30,293 nt of DNA. It comes from JAADDG01 sp964450755 (GTDB lineage Bacteria > Campylobacterota > Campylobacteria > Campylobacterales > JAADDG01). Positions 1 to 8,251 of this stretch are shown here, one piece after another. Location: NCBI GenBank assembly GCA_964450755.1, contig CAYVDJ010000049.1, forward strand, positions 1 to 30,293, in the 5' to 3' direction. The notes beneath the pieces are model-generated. The model was given only the letters and a program-made list of their open reading frames with translations, did not search any database and was not told where the DNA came from. Both the position numbers and the translations under genes were made by a program. Within the stretch, counting starts at the first letter, position 1. Each line of letters opens with the position of its first letter.

Positions 1-156
1 GTACTTTATCTCTTTATCCGAAGGACGGTTTTATTGACACTTGATTACTTCGTTACTTTTAAGTCGCCATAGCTTTGGCTATGACTCATAAAAGTGCCTC
101 GTACTCAAATGTCACTAAAACCGCTATGAATATGATATAGTGCGTAAGGTCAGTTT
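1..156. repeat. Hairpin-forming intergenic repeat, copy A (MITE-like)
   Basis: This stretch lies downstream of recJ and folds on itself. The core is CATAGC-TTTG-GCTATG (68-83). Further out, 55-61 pairs with 89-95, and 26-48 pairs with 101-123 at 20 of 23 positions. The outermost bases 1-15 and 129-143 are still about two-thirds complementary. Positions 134-156 (GATATAGTGCGTAAGGTCAG plus TTT) recur inverted at 22120-22142 with one mismatch, and the 17-nt core at 67-83 recurs exactly at 22195-22211. Length, internal symmetry and intergenic position resemble a miniature inverted-repeat element. A structured 3' UTR or terminator is the alternative. The left edge of the window may cut it. Confidence 0.65.
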
Positions 157-160
157 CTAA

Positions 161-1741
161 TTAATGTTTTATGATTTTTTTGATTAACAGCTGTGGGGTT
201 ACTATACCTCTGAAAACATTTTTTGAGATGGAAAAAACAATATCTATTTTTTCTCCTCTGTAGATTCTTGTCTCAAAGTTAAAATCAAGAGATTCCAAAG
301 TAGCCGTATCTTTTTGTAAAATCAGTTTTTGGTGATTTTTGTTTTTTCCTATAAGTTTGTCGATTTTTACATAGACATTTTTTATGGTAAAAAGGGGTAT
401 GGGATTTTCCTGCCCGTAAGGTTCAAAGTATTTTAAAATTTCCAAAAGTTTAAAATCTATCGCTTTGGCATCTATTTCTCCCAAAATCTCCTCTTTGGGG
501 ATAAAGAGCTCTTTTGGAAGTTTTTCAAATCTCTTTTCCATATTTCTTTTAAAAAGCTCAAGATTACTTTTTTTGATCGAAACTCCGGCAGCTCCTTTGT
601 GTCCTCCGTATCCCAAAAGAATATCTTCCTCTTTTTTGATCATTTTAAATATATCAATCTCGCCTACGCTTCTTGCACTGCCTTTTGCCTTGTTCTTATT
701 GACAGAAAAGAGTATTACCGGAACCTTGTATTTTCTTACCATTTTTGCGGCAACTATTCCGACAACTCCTTCATGCCAGTTCTCCCCCCATCCTATAATA
801 ATCTGTTTGTCTTTTGAGATAAACTCTTCGGCTTTTTCAAAAAGTTCTTTTTCTGTCTCTTTTCTTGCATTGTTTAACTCTATCAGATGCTCCAGTCTTA
901 TAAAAGCCTCATCCATTGTTTTTGATTTTAAAAAATCATAAGCTATTTTTGCATTTTCCATTCTTCCGGCACTGTTTAGCAGGGGAGCCAACAAAAATGA
1001 GAGATCTTCGCTCAAAAAATTATCTTTGCCGTAAACGGTTTTGATCGCTTTTATGGAGTTTCTTTTTGATTTGTCAAGATAACCAAGACCGCACTTTACC
1101 ATTGCCCTGTTTAGATCTCTAAGTTCCATCATATCGGCAACTATTGCAATAGCCAGAATATCCAGAAATTTTGAAAGGTCATAGCAGATACCAAGCTCTT
1201 TTTTCAAAGCTGCACACAGATACCATGCCACCTGTGCGCCACAGATTTCGGTAGATGGAAATTCACACTCTTTTTGTTTGGGATTTACTATCGCATAGGC
1301 ATCGGGAAGTATGTTTATCGGTGTGTGATGATCTGTTATTATCAGATCAATATTTCTCTCTTTACAGACTTTTGTAGCATCTATGGCGGTTATTCCGTTA
1401 TCTACCGTTATAATTACATCAGCATCAATCTCTTCCACTATTTTTGGGCTTATACCGTAACCGTCCTTGAAACGATCAGGGATTTTAATCCTGTATTTGA
1501 CATTTAGATCATCAAAAAATTCACTGATGATAACAGAAGAGACAACACCGTCAACATCATAATCTCCTACGATTGCTATCTTCTCTTTTTCATCTATCGC
1601 TTTTTTTATCCTCTTTACCGCTTTTGTTATATCTTTGAAAAGATGAGGAGGAGGAAGCATAGAAAGTTTTGTGCATCTGTCCTCTTTGAATCTTTTGGAT
1701 AAGATATTATAGATATCCTCTTTTGTCAGTATCTTATCCAT
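161..1741 (-). CDS. recJ: Single-stranded-DNA-specific exonuclease RecJ
   Basis: RecJ degrades single-stranded DNA 5' to 3' in recombination, base-excision and mismatch repair. The 526-aa product carries the DHH-family motifs in order: DYDVDG (60-65), VDNG (113-116), the name-giving DHH (137-139) and, in the DHHA1 domain, GYGGHKGAAG (377-386). An OB-like C-terminal region follows. It is somewhat shorter than E. coli RecJ (577 aa), with no key motif missing. The ATG lies one base after the pyrG stop codon, so the two are probably co-transcribed and translationally coupled. The gene ends directly at hairpin repeat copy A. Family assignment is firm from the motif set. Confidence 0.96.
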   Translation of the reverse strand: MDKILTKEDIYNILSKRFKEDRCTKLSMLPPPHLFKDITKAVKRIKKAIDEKEKIAIVGDYDVDGVVSSVIISEFFDDLNVKYRIKIPDRFKDGYGISPKIVEEIDADVIITVDNGITAIDATKVCKERNIDLIITDHHTPINILPDAYAIVNPKQKECEFPSTEICGAQVAWYLCAALKKELGICYDLSKFLDILAIAIVADMMELRDLNRAMVKCGLGYLDKSKRNSIKAIKTVYGKDNFLSEDLSFLLAPLLNSAGRMENAKIAYDFLKSKTMDEAFIRLEHLIELNNARKETEKELFEKAEEFISKDKQIIIGWGENWHEGVVGIVAAKMVRKYKVPVILFSVNKNKAKGSARSVGEIDIFKMIKKEEDILLGYGGHKGAAGVSIKKSNLELFKRNMEKRFEKLPKELFIPKEEILGEIDAKAIDFKLLEILKYFEPYGQENPIPLFTIKNVYVKIDKLIGKNKNHQKLILQKDTATLESLDFNFETRIYRGEKIDIVFSISKNVFRGIVTPQLLIKKIIKH

Positions 1742-1742
1742 G

Positions 1743-3377
1743 TTAATTTTTATGCTTTAGTGAAGCGTCGATAAATCCCTTTATAACTCTGTTTGGATTT
1801 TGAAGGCGGGATGTAAATTCAGGATGAAACTGAACCCCTATAAACCAGGGATGTTTTTTTAGCTCTACCGCTTCGATAAGAGAGTTTGATTCACCGCTGA
1901 CGATCATTCCGTTTTTTTCAAATATCTCTTTATATGCCGGATTTGCTTCATATCTGTGTCTGTGTCTTTCATATACTCTTTCTTGATTGTCATAAATTTT
2001 TCTAAGAAGAGAACCTTTTTTTGTATTGCATTCATATTCTCCAAGCCTCATGGTTCCGCCCAGAGGACTTTTGTGGGTTCTTATCTGTTTTTTGCCACTG
2101 GCATCTATAAATTCGTCTATAAGATAGATAACGGGATTTTTACACTCTTTGTCAAATTCATGGGAATTTGCATCTTCAAGTTTCAAAACATTTCTTGCAA
2201 ATTCTATCAGGCAAAGCTGCATACCAAGACATATTCCAAGATAGGGGATTTTATGCTCTCTTGCGTATTGTATAGCCTTTATTTTGCCCTCTACTCCTCT
2301 GTGTCCGAATCCTCCCGCTACCAATATACCGTCAAGATTTTCCAAAAGTCTGTTATCTGCTCTGCTCTCTATCTCTTCACTGTCTATCCAGCTGATATTG
2401 ACTCTTGTATTCAGATGGGCTCCGGCGTGGGTCAATGCCTCTATCAGAGATTTATAAGACTCTTTGAGTCCCACATATTTACCGACAAATCCTATCGTTA
2501 CCTCATCTTTTGGAGCAATAACTCTCTTTACCAAAAAATCCCACTCTTCCATATCGGGATTTAATTTGCCAAGAACGAGATTTTCTCCTATCGGTTCTAA
2601 AATATTCTCTTTTAGAAAATTAAGAGGCACTTTGTATATCGATGCCGCATCTGCTGCTTCGATAACGGAGTTTTTCTCCACACCGCAGGAGATGGCAAGT
2701 TTGTTTTTGAGGTCTTTTGGAAGTTTGTGTTCACTTCTGCATATAAGCATATGGGGAGTTATACCTATCCTTCTTAACTCCTGGACACTGTGTTGGGTCG
2801 GTTTTGTTTTGAGTTCTCCGGCGGCTTTGATAAAAGGGATCAAAGTTACATGCACAAACATAGCTCTTTGTTTGCCCATTTCCGCTTTCATCTCTCTGAT
2901 AGCTTCCAAAAAGGGCAGACTCTCTATATCTCCTACCGTTCCGCCTATCTCTATGATAAGGACATCTTTGCCTTTCCCTGCAAGTTTTATTCTCTCTTTG
3001 ATCTCGTTTACGATATGAGGTACCACCTGAATCGTTTTTCCAAGATAATCGCCTCTCCTCTCCTTTTCTATAACAGACAGATATATCTGTCCTGTTGTGA
3101 TATTGTTGAGTTTGGATAGATTTGTATCCAAAAATCTCTCATAGTGTCCGATATCCAGATCGGTTTCGGCTCCGTCGGAGGTAACAAACACCTCTCCGTG
3201 TTCAAACGGACTCATAGTGCCGGGATCCACATTGAGATAAGGATCTATCTTTAACATACTGACATTTAATCCTGATTGTTTCAAAAGTGCGGCGATACTG
3301 GCTGAAGTTATCCCTTTTCCCAGGGAACTTAAAACTCCTCCCGTTACAAAAATATATCTCGTGTTCTTTTTTTCCAT
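1743..3377 (-). CDS. pyrG: CTP synthase
   Basis: CTP synthase makes CTP from UTP, ATP and glutamine in the cytoplasm, the last step of pyrimidine nucleotide synthesis. The 544-aa protein has the full two-domain layout. The N-terminal synthetase domain starts with the P-loop-like segment GGVLSSLGKGITSAS (13-27) and includes KIDPYLNVDPGTMSPFEHGE (43-62). The C-terminal class I glutamine amidotransferase domain has the nucleophile elbow GICLGMQ with Cys383 and the His-Glu pair in GVQFHPEFTS. Length is normal for the family. It is the first gene of a two-gene minus-strand unit with recJ and is divergent from the DUF4139 gene, leaving about 60 bases for both promoters. Confidence 0.98.
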   Translation of the reverse strand: MEKKNTRYIFVTGGVLSSLGKGITSASIAALLKQSGLNVSMLKIDPYLNVDPGTMSPFEHGEVFVTSDGAETDLDIGHYERFLDTNLSKLNNITTGQIYLSVIEKERRGDYLGKTIQVVPHIVNEIKERIKLAGKGKDVLIIEIGGTVGDIESLPFLEAIREMKAEMGKQRAMFVHVTLIPFIKAAGELKTKPTQHSVQELRRIGITPHMLICRSEHKLPKDLKNKLAISCGVEKNSVIEAADAASIYKVPLNFLKENILEPIGENLVLGKLNPDMEEWDFLVKRVIAPKDEVTIGFVGKYVGLKESYKSLIEALTHAGAHLNTRVNISWIDSEEIESRADNRLLENLDGILVAGGFGHRGVEGKIKAIQYAREHKIPYLGICLGMQLCLIEFARNVLKLEDANSHEFDKECKNPVIYLIDEFIDASGKKQIRTHKSPLGGTMRLGEYECNTKKGSLLRKIYDNQERVYERHRHRYEANPAYKEIFEKNGMIVSGESNSLIEAVELKKHPWFIGVQFHPEFTSRLQNPNRVIKGFIDASLKHKN

Positions 3378-3407
3378 CTTGTTCTCGTCTTTTTTTGCCG
3401 ATTATTA

Positions 3408-3413
3408 TATAAT
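3408..3413 (+). promoter_or_regulatory. Putative -10 box for the DUF4139 gene
   Basis: A perfect TATAAT lies 25 bases before the ATG at 3439, with AAAGGA (3426-3431) as ribosome binding site between them. The surrounding sequence is AT-rich and no convincing -35 is seen, which is usual for Campylobacterota vegetative promoters. The pyrG gene is divergent on the other side. Confidence 0.55.
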
Positions 3414-3438
3414 AGCTTCATAAAAAAAGGACTTAAAG

Positions 3439-4890
3439 ATGAAACGAACAATTTTTATCAGTTTTTTGGCGGCTGTATTTTTAAATGGCGCATATATCAA
3501 ACCTTCAAAAGTTGAGATTTATCAAAACGGATCTTTTTTGACAAAAGAGATTGTAAAAGAGCAGAGCGAGAAAGAGGTCGAAGCAAAAGTTACCGTACCT
3601 TTTAATATCTCTTTGCAGGATATTGATATAAAAGAGGCAAAAGGGTGCAAGGTAGAGGATATCTCATTGAAAGAGAGCAAAGATTACAGTGATGAACTTC
3701 AAAATGAGATAGAAGAGACAAAATCAAAAATCACCTCTGTAAATAACAAAATAGAATCCCTAAAACAGAACAATAAACTTCTTCAAACTCTCTCTTTGAA
3801 CAAGATAAAGACAACAGCAAAGAGCATAATCGAGATATCCGATTTTCAAAGCAGAAAGATTTTTTCAAATCTAAACGAGATATCAAAGCTGAAAAAAAGA
3901 TACGATGAACTTGTGAAAAAACTCTCCCGACTGCAAAAAAAGAGAGCTTCAAAGTTTTATAAAACTCTTTTTGTAAATCTCTCCTGTCAAAATGATAAAA
4001 CAGCAGCGGCTTTTGTCAAATATCCTTTTGAGATCAAAAAGGAACTCTCTTATAATATCTATGCGGATACGAGAGAGAAAACCATTCAGATAGAAAACAG
4101 ACTTGTTCTTTTTCACTCAAGCGGAGAGGATTTGAAAGATATAAGCGTTGTTTATGCCTCTTATCCGAAGATAACCCAGATAGCTCCGACACCGTTTTAT
4201 CCGTGGTATATAGGAGTTCATAAAAGAGACAAAAGTATTGCCATGGCAAAGGAGAGTTTGGGAATATCACCGGCACCCATGCCGACTCAACCGGCAGTCT
4301 CCTATGGCAAAACAACCGCAAACGAATTTTATCAAATAGAGCATATCAATCTAAAAAGTGGCAAAGAAGAGAGGATAAAACTCTCCGAAGATAGATATAA
4401 AGCCGATTTTTCGATAGAGATAGACGGTTATGCAGATGCTCATCCTTTTATCACTTTTAAATTTGACTCGAAAAAATTTTATAACGGTTCAAATGCAAGA
4501 TTTTATCTTGACAACGCTTTTATAGGCAGCAGATATTTTAATCTCGATAAGAAAAAGGAACAGAAACTATATTTTGGAGAGGATCTCAATATCAAAGTAC
4601 AAAAGAAACTTCTAAAAGATTTTACACAGGAGCCTCTGTTTAGTTCAAACAGGATAAAAACCACAAGGATATGGGGATATGATATAAAAAACAGCCATCC
4701 GTTTGATATAAAAGTAGATTTGATCGAAAAAACGCCTGTTTCAAAAAATGAAGATGTCAAGATAGAGAGTATATCCAAACCAAAATATGATAAAATAGAG
4801 CCAAACGGAAAAACTATCTTTAATCTCTTCCTAAGAAGCGGTGAGACAAAGAGTATAGAGTTTGGATACAGTATCAAAAAACCGAAATAG
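3439..4890 (+). CDS. DUF4139 / mucoidy-inhibitor-A-like exported protein
   Basis: The 483-aa protein begins with a Sec-type signal sequence (basic MKR, hydrophobic stretch to about residue 18), so it probably acts in the periplasm or envelope. Residues 85-165 are rich in Lys, Glu, Leu and Asn in a heptad-like pattern and look like a coiled coil. The C-terminal two-thirds is beta-rich. This order (N-terminal beta piece, coiled coil, C-terminal beta domain) matches the DUF4140/DUF4139 family that includes mucoidy inhibitor A-like proteins, whose biochemical function is not established. It starts at an ATG with a good AAAGGA. The MBL gene follows almost directly and shares the transcript. Family call is by resemblance only. 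Confidence 0.7.
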   Translation: MKRTIFISFLAAVFLNGAYIKPSKVEIYQNGSFLTKEIVKEQSEKEVEAKVTVPFNISLQDIDIKEAKGCKVEDISLKESKDYSDELQNEIEETKSKITSVNNKIESLKQNNKLLQTLSLNKIKTTAKSIIEISDFQSRKIFSNLNEISKLKKRYDELVKKLSRLQKKRASKFYKTLFVNLSCQNDKTAAAFVKYPFEIKKELSYNIYADTREKTIQIENRLVLFHSSGEDLKDISVVYASYPKITQIAPTPFYPWYIGVHKRDKSIAMAKESLGISPAPMPTQPAVSYGKTTANEFYQIEHINLKSGKEERIKLSEDRYKADFSIEIDGYADAHPFITFKFDSKKFYNGSNARFYLDNAFIGSRYFNLDKKKEQKLYFGEDLNIKVQKKLLKDFTQEPLFSSNRIKTTRIWGYDIKNSHPFDIKVDLIEKTPVSKNEDVKIESISKPKYDKIEPNGKTIFNLFLRSGETKSIEFGYSIKKPK

Positions 4891-4899
4891 GAAATATTG

Positions 4900-5493
4900 A
4901 TGAAATTAAAATATAAACCATGTGGCGAGTATATGACAAACTGTTATATCGTAAATGTCAATAAAAAAGAGTTTATCATAGATCCCGGCATAAATGCTGC
5001 CGAATGGGTGATCAAAAATGTAAAAAATCCCGTAGCTATTTTAAACACCCACGGACATTTTGATCATGTCTGGAGTAACAGTGAATTGAAAAAAAGATTT
5101 AACATACCTATCTATATCAACAAACAGGATGCGTTTTTTTTGGAAACAGCCCAATTTGGTATGGGAATGCCCAAAAGCAGAGCTGATTATAAGGTGGAAA
5201 ATAACGAGAAACTGAATATCGCAGGAGTCGAGATCAAATTTTTGCATTTTCCCGGACACACTCCGGGATGTTGTGTGATAGAGTTTGAAGAAGCATGGTT
5301 TAGTGGGGATTTTATATTTAGAGGCTCCATAGGAAGGGTCGATTTTCCTTACAGTGATCCAAAAGCGATGAAAGATAGTCTAAGAAGATTTAAAAAAATT
5401 TCTTATGACAAAGAGGTCTATACCGGACACGGAGAACCTACAACGATAAGACAGGAGCAAAAACACGCCGATTACTGGATAAGGATGATATAA
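4900..5493 (+). CDS. MBL-fold metallo-hydrolase (glyoxalase II-like)
   Basis: The 197-aa cytoplasmic protein is a compact metallo-beta-lactamase-fold hydrolase of the hydroxyacylglutathione-hydrolase-like group. It has the dinuclear metal motif HGHFDH (51-56), a following His in PGHTPG, the bridging Asp in FSGDFIFRGSIGRVD and the last metal His in TGHGEPTT. Many such short homologues in bacteria have unproven substrates: thioesters, glutathione conjugates or persulfides. I chose the ATG at 4900 over a TTG three bases earlier, because the AGGAAA at 4889-4894 is too close to the TTG. That ribosome site overlaps the stop codon of the upstream gene, so the two are coupled. Confidence 0.88.
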   Translation: MKLKYKPCGEYMTNCYIVNVNKKEFIIDPGINAAEWVIKNVKNPVAILNTHGHFDHVWSNSELKKRFNIPIYINKQDAFFLETAQFGMGMPKSRADYKVENNEKLNIAGVEIKFLHFPGHTPGCCVIEFEEAWFSGDFIFRGSIGRVDFPYSDPKAMKDSLRRFKKISYDKEVYTGHGEPTTIRQEQKHADYWIRMI

Positions 5494-5648
5494 AGGCAAA
5501 AGCTAAAGTGCTGTTTTAAAAAAATCCCTGAATTTAGGCTGTTTGATCCTATCCAACACTCTTTTCCTTAAATTGGAAATAGAGAGTTTTTCTCTTCATG
5601 ATTTTATATTTTTACCGATTTAGATCAAAATACTTTAGAGGTAAAATT

Positions 5649-6161
5649 ATGAACAGTTCTCTTTCTTCTTACTCCATGCACTCTTTGGATCTCTCTTTTC
5701 AGACAAGTTCGGGAGATATGATATCTTTAAATCTTTATGATAAAGAGAGTCTTGATTATAAGAGGAGATCCTCTTTGGATACTGCTTCAGATGAACTTTT
5801 ATTGACAAGAGAGAGAGGTATGGCTCTTCACTATGAGGGTAACGGACTTGACGAACAGGATAAAAAAGAGATAGCACAGGCTTTAAAAGAGGTGGAGGAT
5901 CTGTTATCATCGTTTCTCTCTCCAAAACAGATGCGGGAAAAAAGAGAGCAGTCAAAAACCACACAAAAGATTTTGGATATTCTTTCTCCTCTAAAGGATA
6001 GGGGAAAGAGAGAAAAAACAAATTATCTGAAAAACTCTTTGACAAATACTTTTGATGATATTTTAAAAGCAAACAAACAACAGGATGATACTTTTAAAAT
6101 CCTTGATGATATGTTTAAAACTGTTTTGGAAGATTTTGAGCCTTTTAGGTATTATGCGTAG
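5649..6161 (+). CDS. Conserved protein of unknown function (170 aa)
   Basis: The 170-aa soluble protein has no signal peptide or membrane segment. Its start is Ser-rich, followed by a beta-like segment (LDLSFQTSSGDMISLNLYD, about 13-31) and then helices. The stretch HYEGNGLDEQDKKEIAQALK (about 60-79) recalls a DUF5610-type pattern (Y-E-G-x-G-L-x-x-x-D-K-x-E-I), which I cannot confirm. The rest is charged and helical. The ATG at 5649 is preceded by AGAGG at good distance; an in-frame upstream extension to 5598 has no ribosome site. The 155-base gap from the MBL gene suggests its own promoter. Its last 17 bases overlap the end of the convergent Bat operon. Confidence 0.72.
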   Translation: MNSSLSSYSMHSLDLSFQTSSGDMISLNLYDKESLDYKRRSSLDTASDELLLTRERGMALHYEGNGLDEQDKKEIAQALKEVEDLLSSFLSPKQMREKREQSKTTQKILDILSPLKDRGKREKTNYLKNSLTNTFDDILKANKQQDDTFKILDDMFKTVLEDFEPFRYYA

Positions 6162-6519
6162 TTGAAGAACAGAGATTTCGGATATACTTTTTCAATTCAT
6201 TTTTTAAAAAATCGGGTATTTTTATCTCTTTTTGAGAATATTTAAACGCAGTGAGTTTTTGATTTAGAGAGATAAATTCTTTGTCGTCTTTATCGGTTAT
6301 CTGTTGGACTTCCAAAGAGAAGATATAAAGTTCATCTCTCTTTTTGAAGTTCAAATTTTTTAATATTTTACAGGGATCTTTTTTCTTCAGGGCGGTTTTT
6401 TTGGGATAAAATTTGGGGTAATATTTTAGTATCAAATATATAAAGACTGTAAGGAGAGTCAAAAACAGAGATATTATCAAATAGTGATGAAAATTCGGCA
6501 GAGCTAAAAGATCATTCAT
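6145..6519 (-). CDS. Small single-pass membrane protein at end of Bat operon
   Basis: The 124-aa product has one transmembrane segment (about 12-35) followed by a Lys-rich cytoplasmic-type domain. Position and shape match the small DUF4381-like proteins that accompany DUF58, MoxR and VWA genes in other bacteria, but no diagnostic motif is visible, so the family is an inference from context. Its ATG overlaps the DUF58 stop by four bases (ATGA), so it belongs to the same transcript. It is the last gene of the operon, and its 3' end overlaps the convergent gene at 5649-6161 by 17 bases, leaving no room for a conventional terminator between them. Confidence 0.75.
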   Translation of the reverse strand: MNDLLALPNFHHYLIISLFLTLLTVFIYLILKYYPKFYPKKTALKKKDPCKILKNLNFKKRDELYIFSLEVQQITDKDDKEFISLNQKLTAFKYSQKEIKIPDFLKNELKKYIRNLCSSTTHNT

Positions 6520-7343
6520 ACTCTTTTCCTGAAAAACAGATTCAGTTTCTCGAAAGGTTCATCATCTGTAAAAATTTCCAGATAATCTATATCCGTTTTA
6601 TGGAATTTTTGATACAAATTTTCATAATGGCTTTTAAATCTCTTTTTGTAGATTTTTAGAGAGGAATTTGTTACAAAACAACTCTTTTCTTTTAGACTTT
6701 CATTGTCTGTAAGAACCGCCTCTTTGAAAGTTTCGGGTTTTGTCTCATATCTGTCTCTTATAACAACTGCCACCGTATCATGATGATATCCGAAAAAACT
6801 TAAATCAATATCATATAAAAAATCTCCCACAAATATAACAAGAGATCTTCTTACGATCCTTTTATATAAAGAGCTTATATCAAAGTTGTTTTTTTCTCCC
6901 AAAACCTTTTTTTCCAAAATATCTTTTACAAGATTTTCAACTCCGTATAAAAGTTTTGAGGGTTCATAATATTTTATATCTTTGGATGATATGTTAAATG
7001 CACTGAATATATCTCCTCCCTTTATAACGGAGTATCCAAGCAGTGCGGAAACTTCAGCCAAAAGTTCATGTTTTAGTCTGAGTGTGCCGAAAAAAAGTGT
7101 TCCTCCGAGCAAAGTTACAATAACTATGTTTTTACTCCTCTCCTCATGCAGTACTTTTACATAAGGCTCTTGCATCCTGGCTGTGGTTATCCAATCTATT
7201 CTTCTGGTATCATCACCCTGTGAATACTTTTTTATCTCACTAAAATCATATCCGTCCCCTTTAAAAAAAGAGATGTGAGAACCAAAGATCGATGAAAAGA
7301 GCGTTTTTTTTGATTTTAAAAGTATCTCTTGCATATTTTTCAT
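6516..7343 (-). CDS. DUF58 domain protein with degenerate metal-site motif
   Basis: This is a 275-aa DUF58 protein, partner of MoxR AAA ATPases. The hallmark segment is clear: YDFSEIKKYSQGDDTRRIDW (32-51), then TTAR (53-56). In most relatives a VWA-like fold follows, with a D-x-S-x-S metal motif. Here the corresponding strand reads VIVTLLGGTLFFGT (74-87), lacking the Asp and Ser residues, so metal binding at this site looks lost. A later GDF (FVGDFLYD) is kept. There is no N-terminal membrane segment, making it shorter than many homologues and probably cytoplasmic. Its ATG overlaps the moxR stop, and it overlaps the next gene by four bases. Confidence 0.88.
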   Translation of the reverse strand: MKNMQEILLKSKKTLFSSIFGSHISFFKGDGYDFSEIKKYSQGDDTRRIDWITTARMQEPYVKVLHEERSKNIVIVTLLGGTLFFGTLRLKHELLAEVSALLGYSVIKGGDIFSAFNISSKDIKYYEPSKLLYGVENLVKDILEKKVLGEKNNFDISSLYKRIVRRSLVIFVGDFLYDIDLSFFGYHHDTVAVVIRDRYETKPETFKEAVLTDNESLKEKSCFVTNSSLKIYKKRFKSHYENLYQKFHKTDIDYLEIFTDDEPFEKLNLFFRKRV

Positions 7344-8251
7344 GGTATTTTTATCTTCTCAATGATCTCATCAAGGATATTATCGGCGGTTATCTCTTTT
7401 GCTCTTGCTTCATAGTTCAAAACAATTCTATGTCTTAAAACAGGTTTTGTCATATTTAAAATATCGGTTGGCGTTACAAACTCTTTTTTGTTTATAAAAG
7501 CTTTTGTTTTTGAAGCTCTTACTAGATCCAAAGTTCCTCTCGGACTTGCTCCAAGAGACAAAAGAGGATGTTTTCTTGTTTGAAAAATAATTTTTAGAAT
7601 ATACTCTTTTAGATGATGCTCCATAAATACATTTTTAACCTCTTCTCTGGCGGTAAGAAGTTCGTCTCTGGTTACAATCTGTTGTATCTGCTCTTTTTTC
7701 TCTTCCAAAATTCTGTCTATGATCATAAGTTCCTCTTCAAAAAGAGGATATTTTATGATACTTTTTAACATAAATCTGTCAAGTTGAGCCTCAGGCAGAT
7801 TGTATGTTCCCTCCTGTTCTATGGGATTTTGGGTAGCCATTACCAAAAAAGGTTCTTGCAGTTTGTAGGTTTTATCACTCAGTGTTACCTGCTTCTCCTG
7901 CATAACTTCCAAAAGTGCCGATTGGACTTTTGCGGAAGCTCTGTTTATCTCATCTGCCAAAAGAAGATTTGTAAAAACAGGTCCTTTTTTTATCCTGAAT
8001 TCGCTCTTTTTGGGATCATATATTTCGCTTCCGGTTATATCGGAGGGCAGCAGATCGGGGGTGAACTGTATCCTTTTAAACTCCACTCCCAATGCTTTTG
8101 CCAATGTATTGATCATTGTTGTTTTTGCAAGACCCGGAACACCCTCAAGGATGATATGTCCTCCTCCAAGCAAAGCTGTAAGAAGCTCTTCTGTCAATTC
8201 CTTTTGTCCTACGATAATCTTTGAAATTTCTTTGTTTATTTTCTCTATCAT
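7340..8251 (-). CDS. moxR: MoxR-family AAA+ ATPase
   Basis: MoxR proteins are AAA+ ATPases thought to act as chaperones that remodel or insert cofactors into partner complexes, usually with VWA-domain proteins. The 303-aa product has Walker A GVPGLAKTT (37-45), Walker B LLLADE (96-101), a sensor region MATQNPIEQEGTYNLPEAQLDRF and a C-terminal helical lid. Length is typical. It overlaps the batD stop upstream and the DUF58 start downstream by four bases each. In most Bat clusters I know of, moxR comes first; here it is the fourth gene, behind batA, batBC and batD. Confidence in the family is high; the substrate is unknown. Confidence 0.95.
   Translation of the reverse strand: MIEKINKEISKIIVGQKELTEELLTALLGGGHIILEGVPGLAKTTMINTLAKALGVEFKRIQFTPDLLPSDITGSEIYDPKKSEFRIKKGPVFTNLLLADEINRASAKVQSALLEVMQEKQVTLSDKTYKLQEPFLVMATQNPIEQEGTYNLPEAQLDRFMLKSIIKYPLFEEELMIIDRILEEKKEQIQQIVTRDELLTAREEVKNVFMEHHLKEYILKIIFQTRKHPLLSLGASPRGTLDLVRASKTKAFINKKEFVTPTDILNMTKPVLRHRIVLNYEARAKEITADNILDEIIEKIKIP

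Noticed and set aside
465..941. Long open frames antisense to recJ, pyrG, amt, recA and other genes
   Set aside because: They are opposite-strand shadows of well-supported genes, with no ribosome sites or recognisable domains.
5494..5572. In-frame continuation of the MBL gene after its TAA (about 25 codons to the next stop)
   Set aside because: The 197-aa protein already ends like its family, soon after GHGEPTT, and nothing suggests stop readthrough or an error.
5598..5648. Upstream ATG for the 170-aa protein and a possible sigma-28 promoter around ACCGATTT
   Set aside because: The upstream start has no ribosome site. The CCGATTT sequence has no matching -35 at proper distance, so a flagellar sigma site is not supported.
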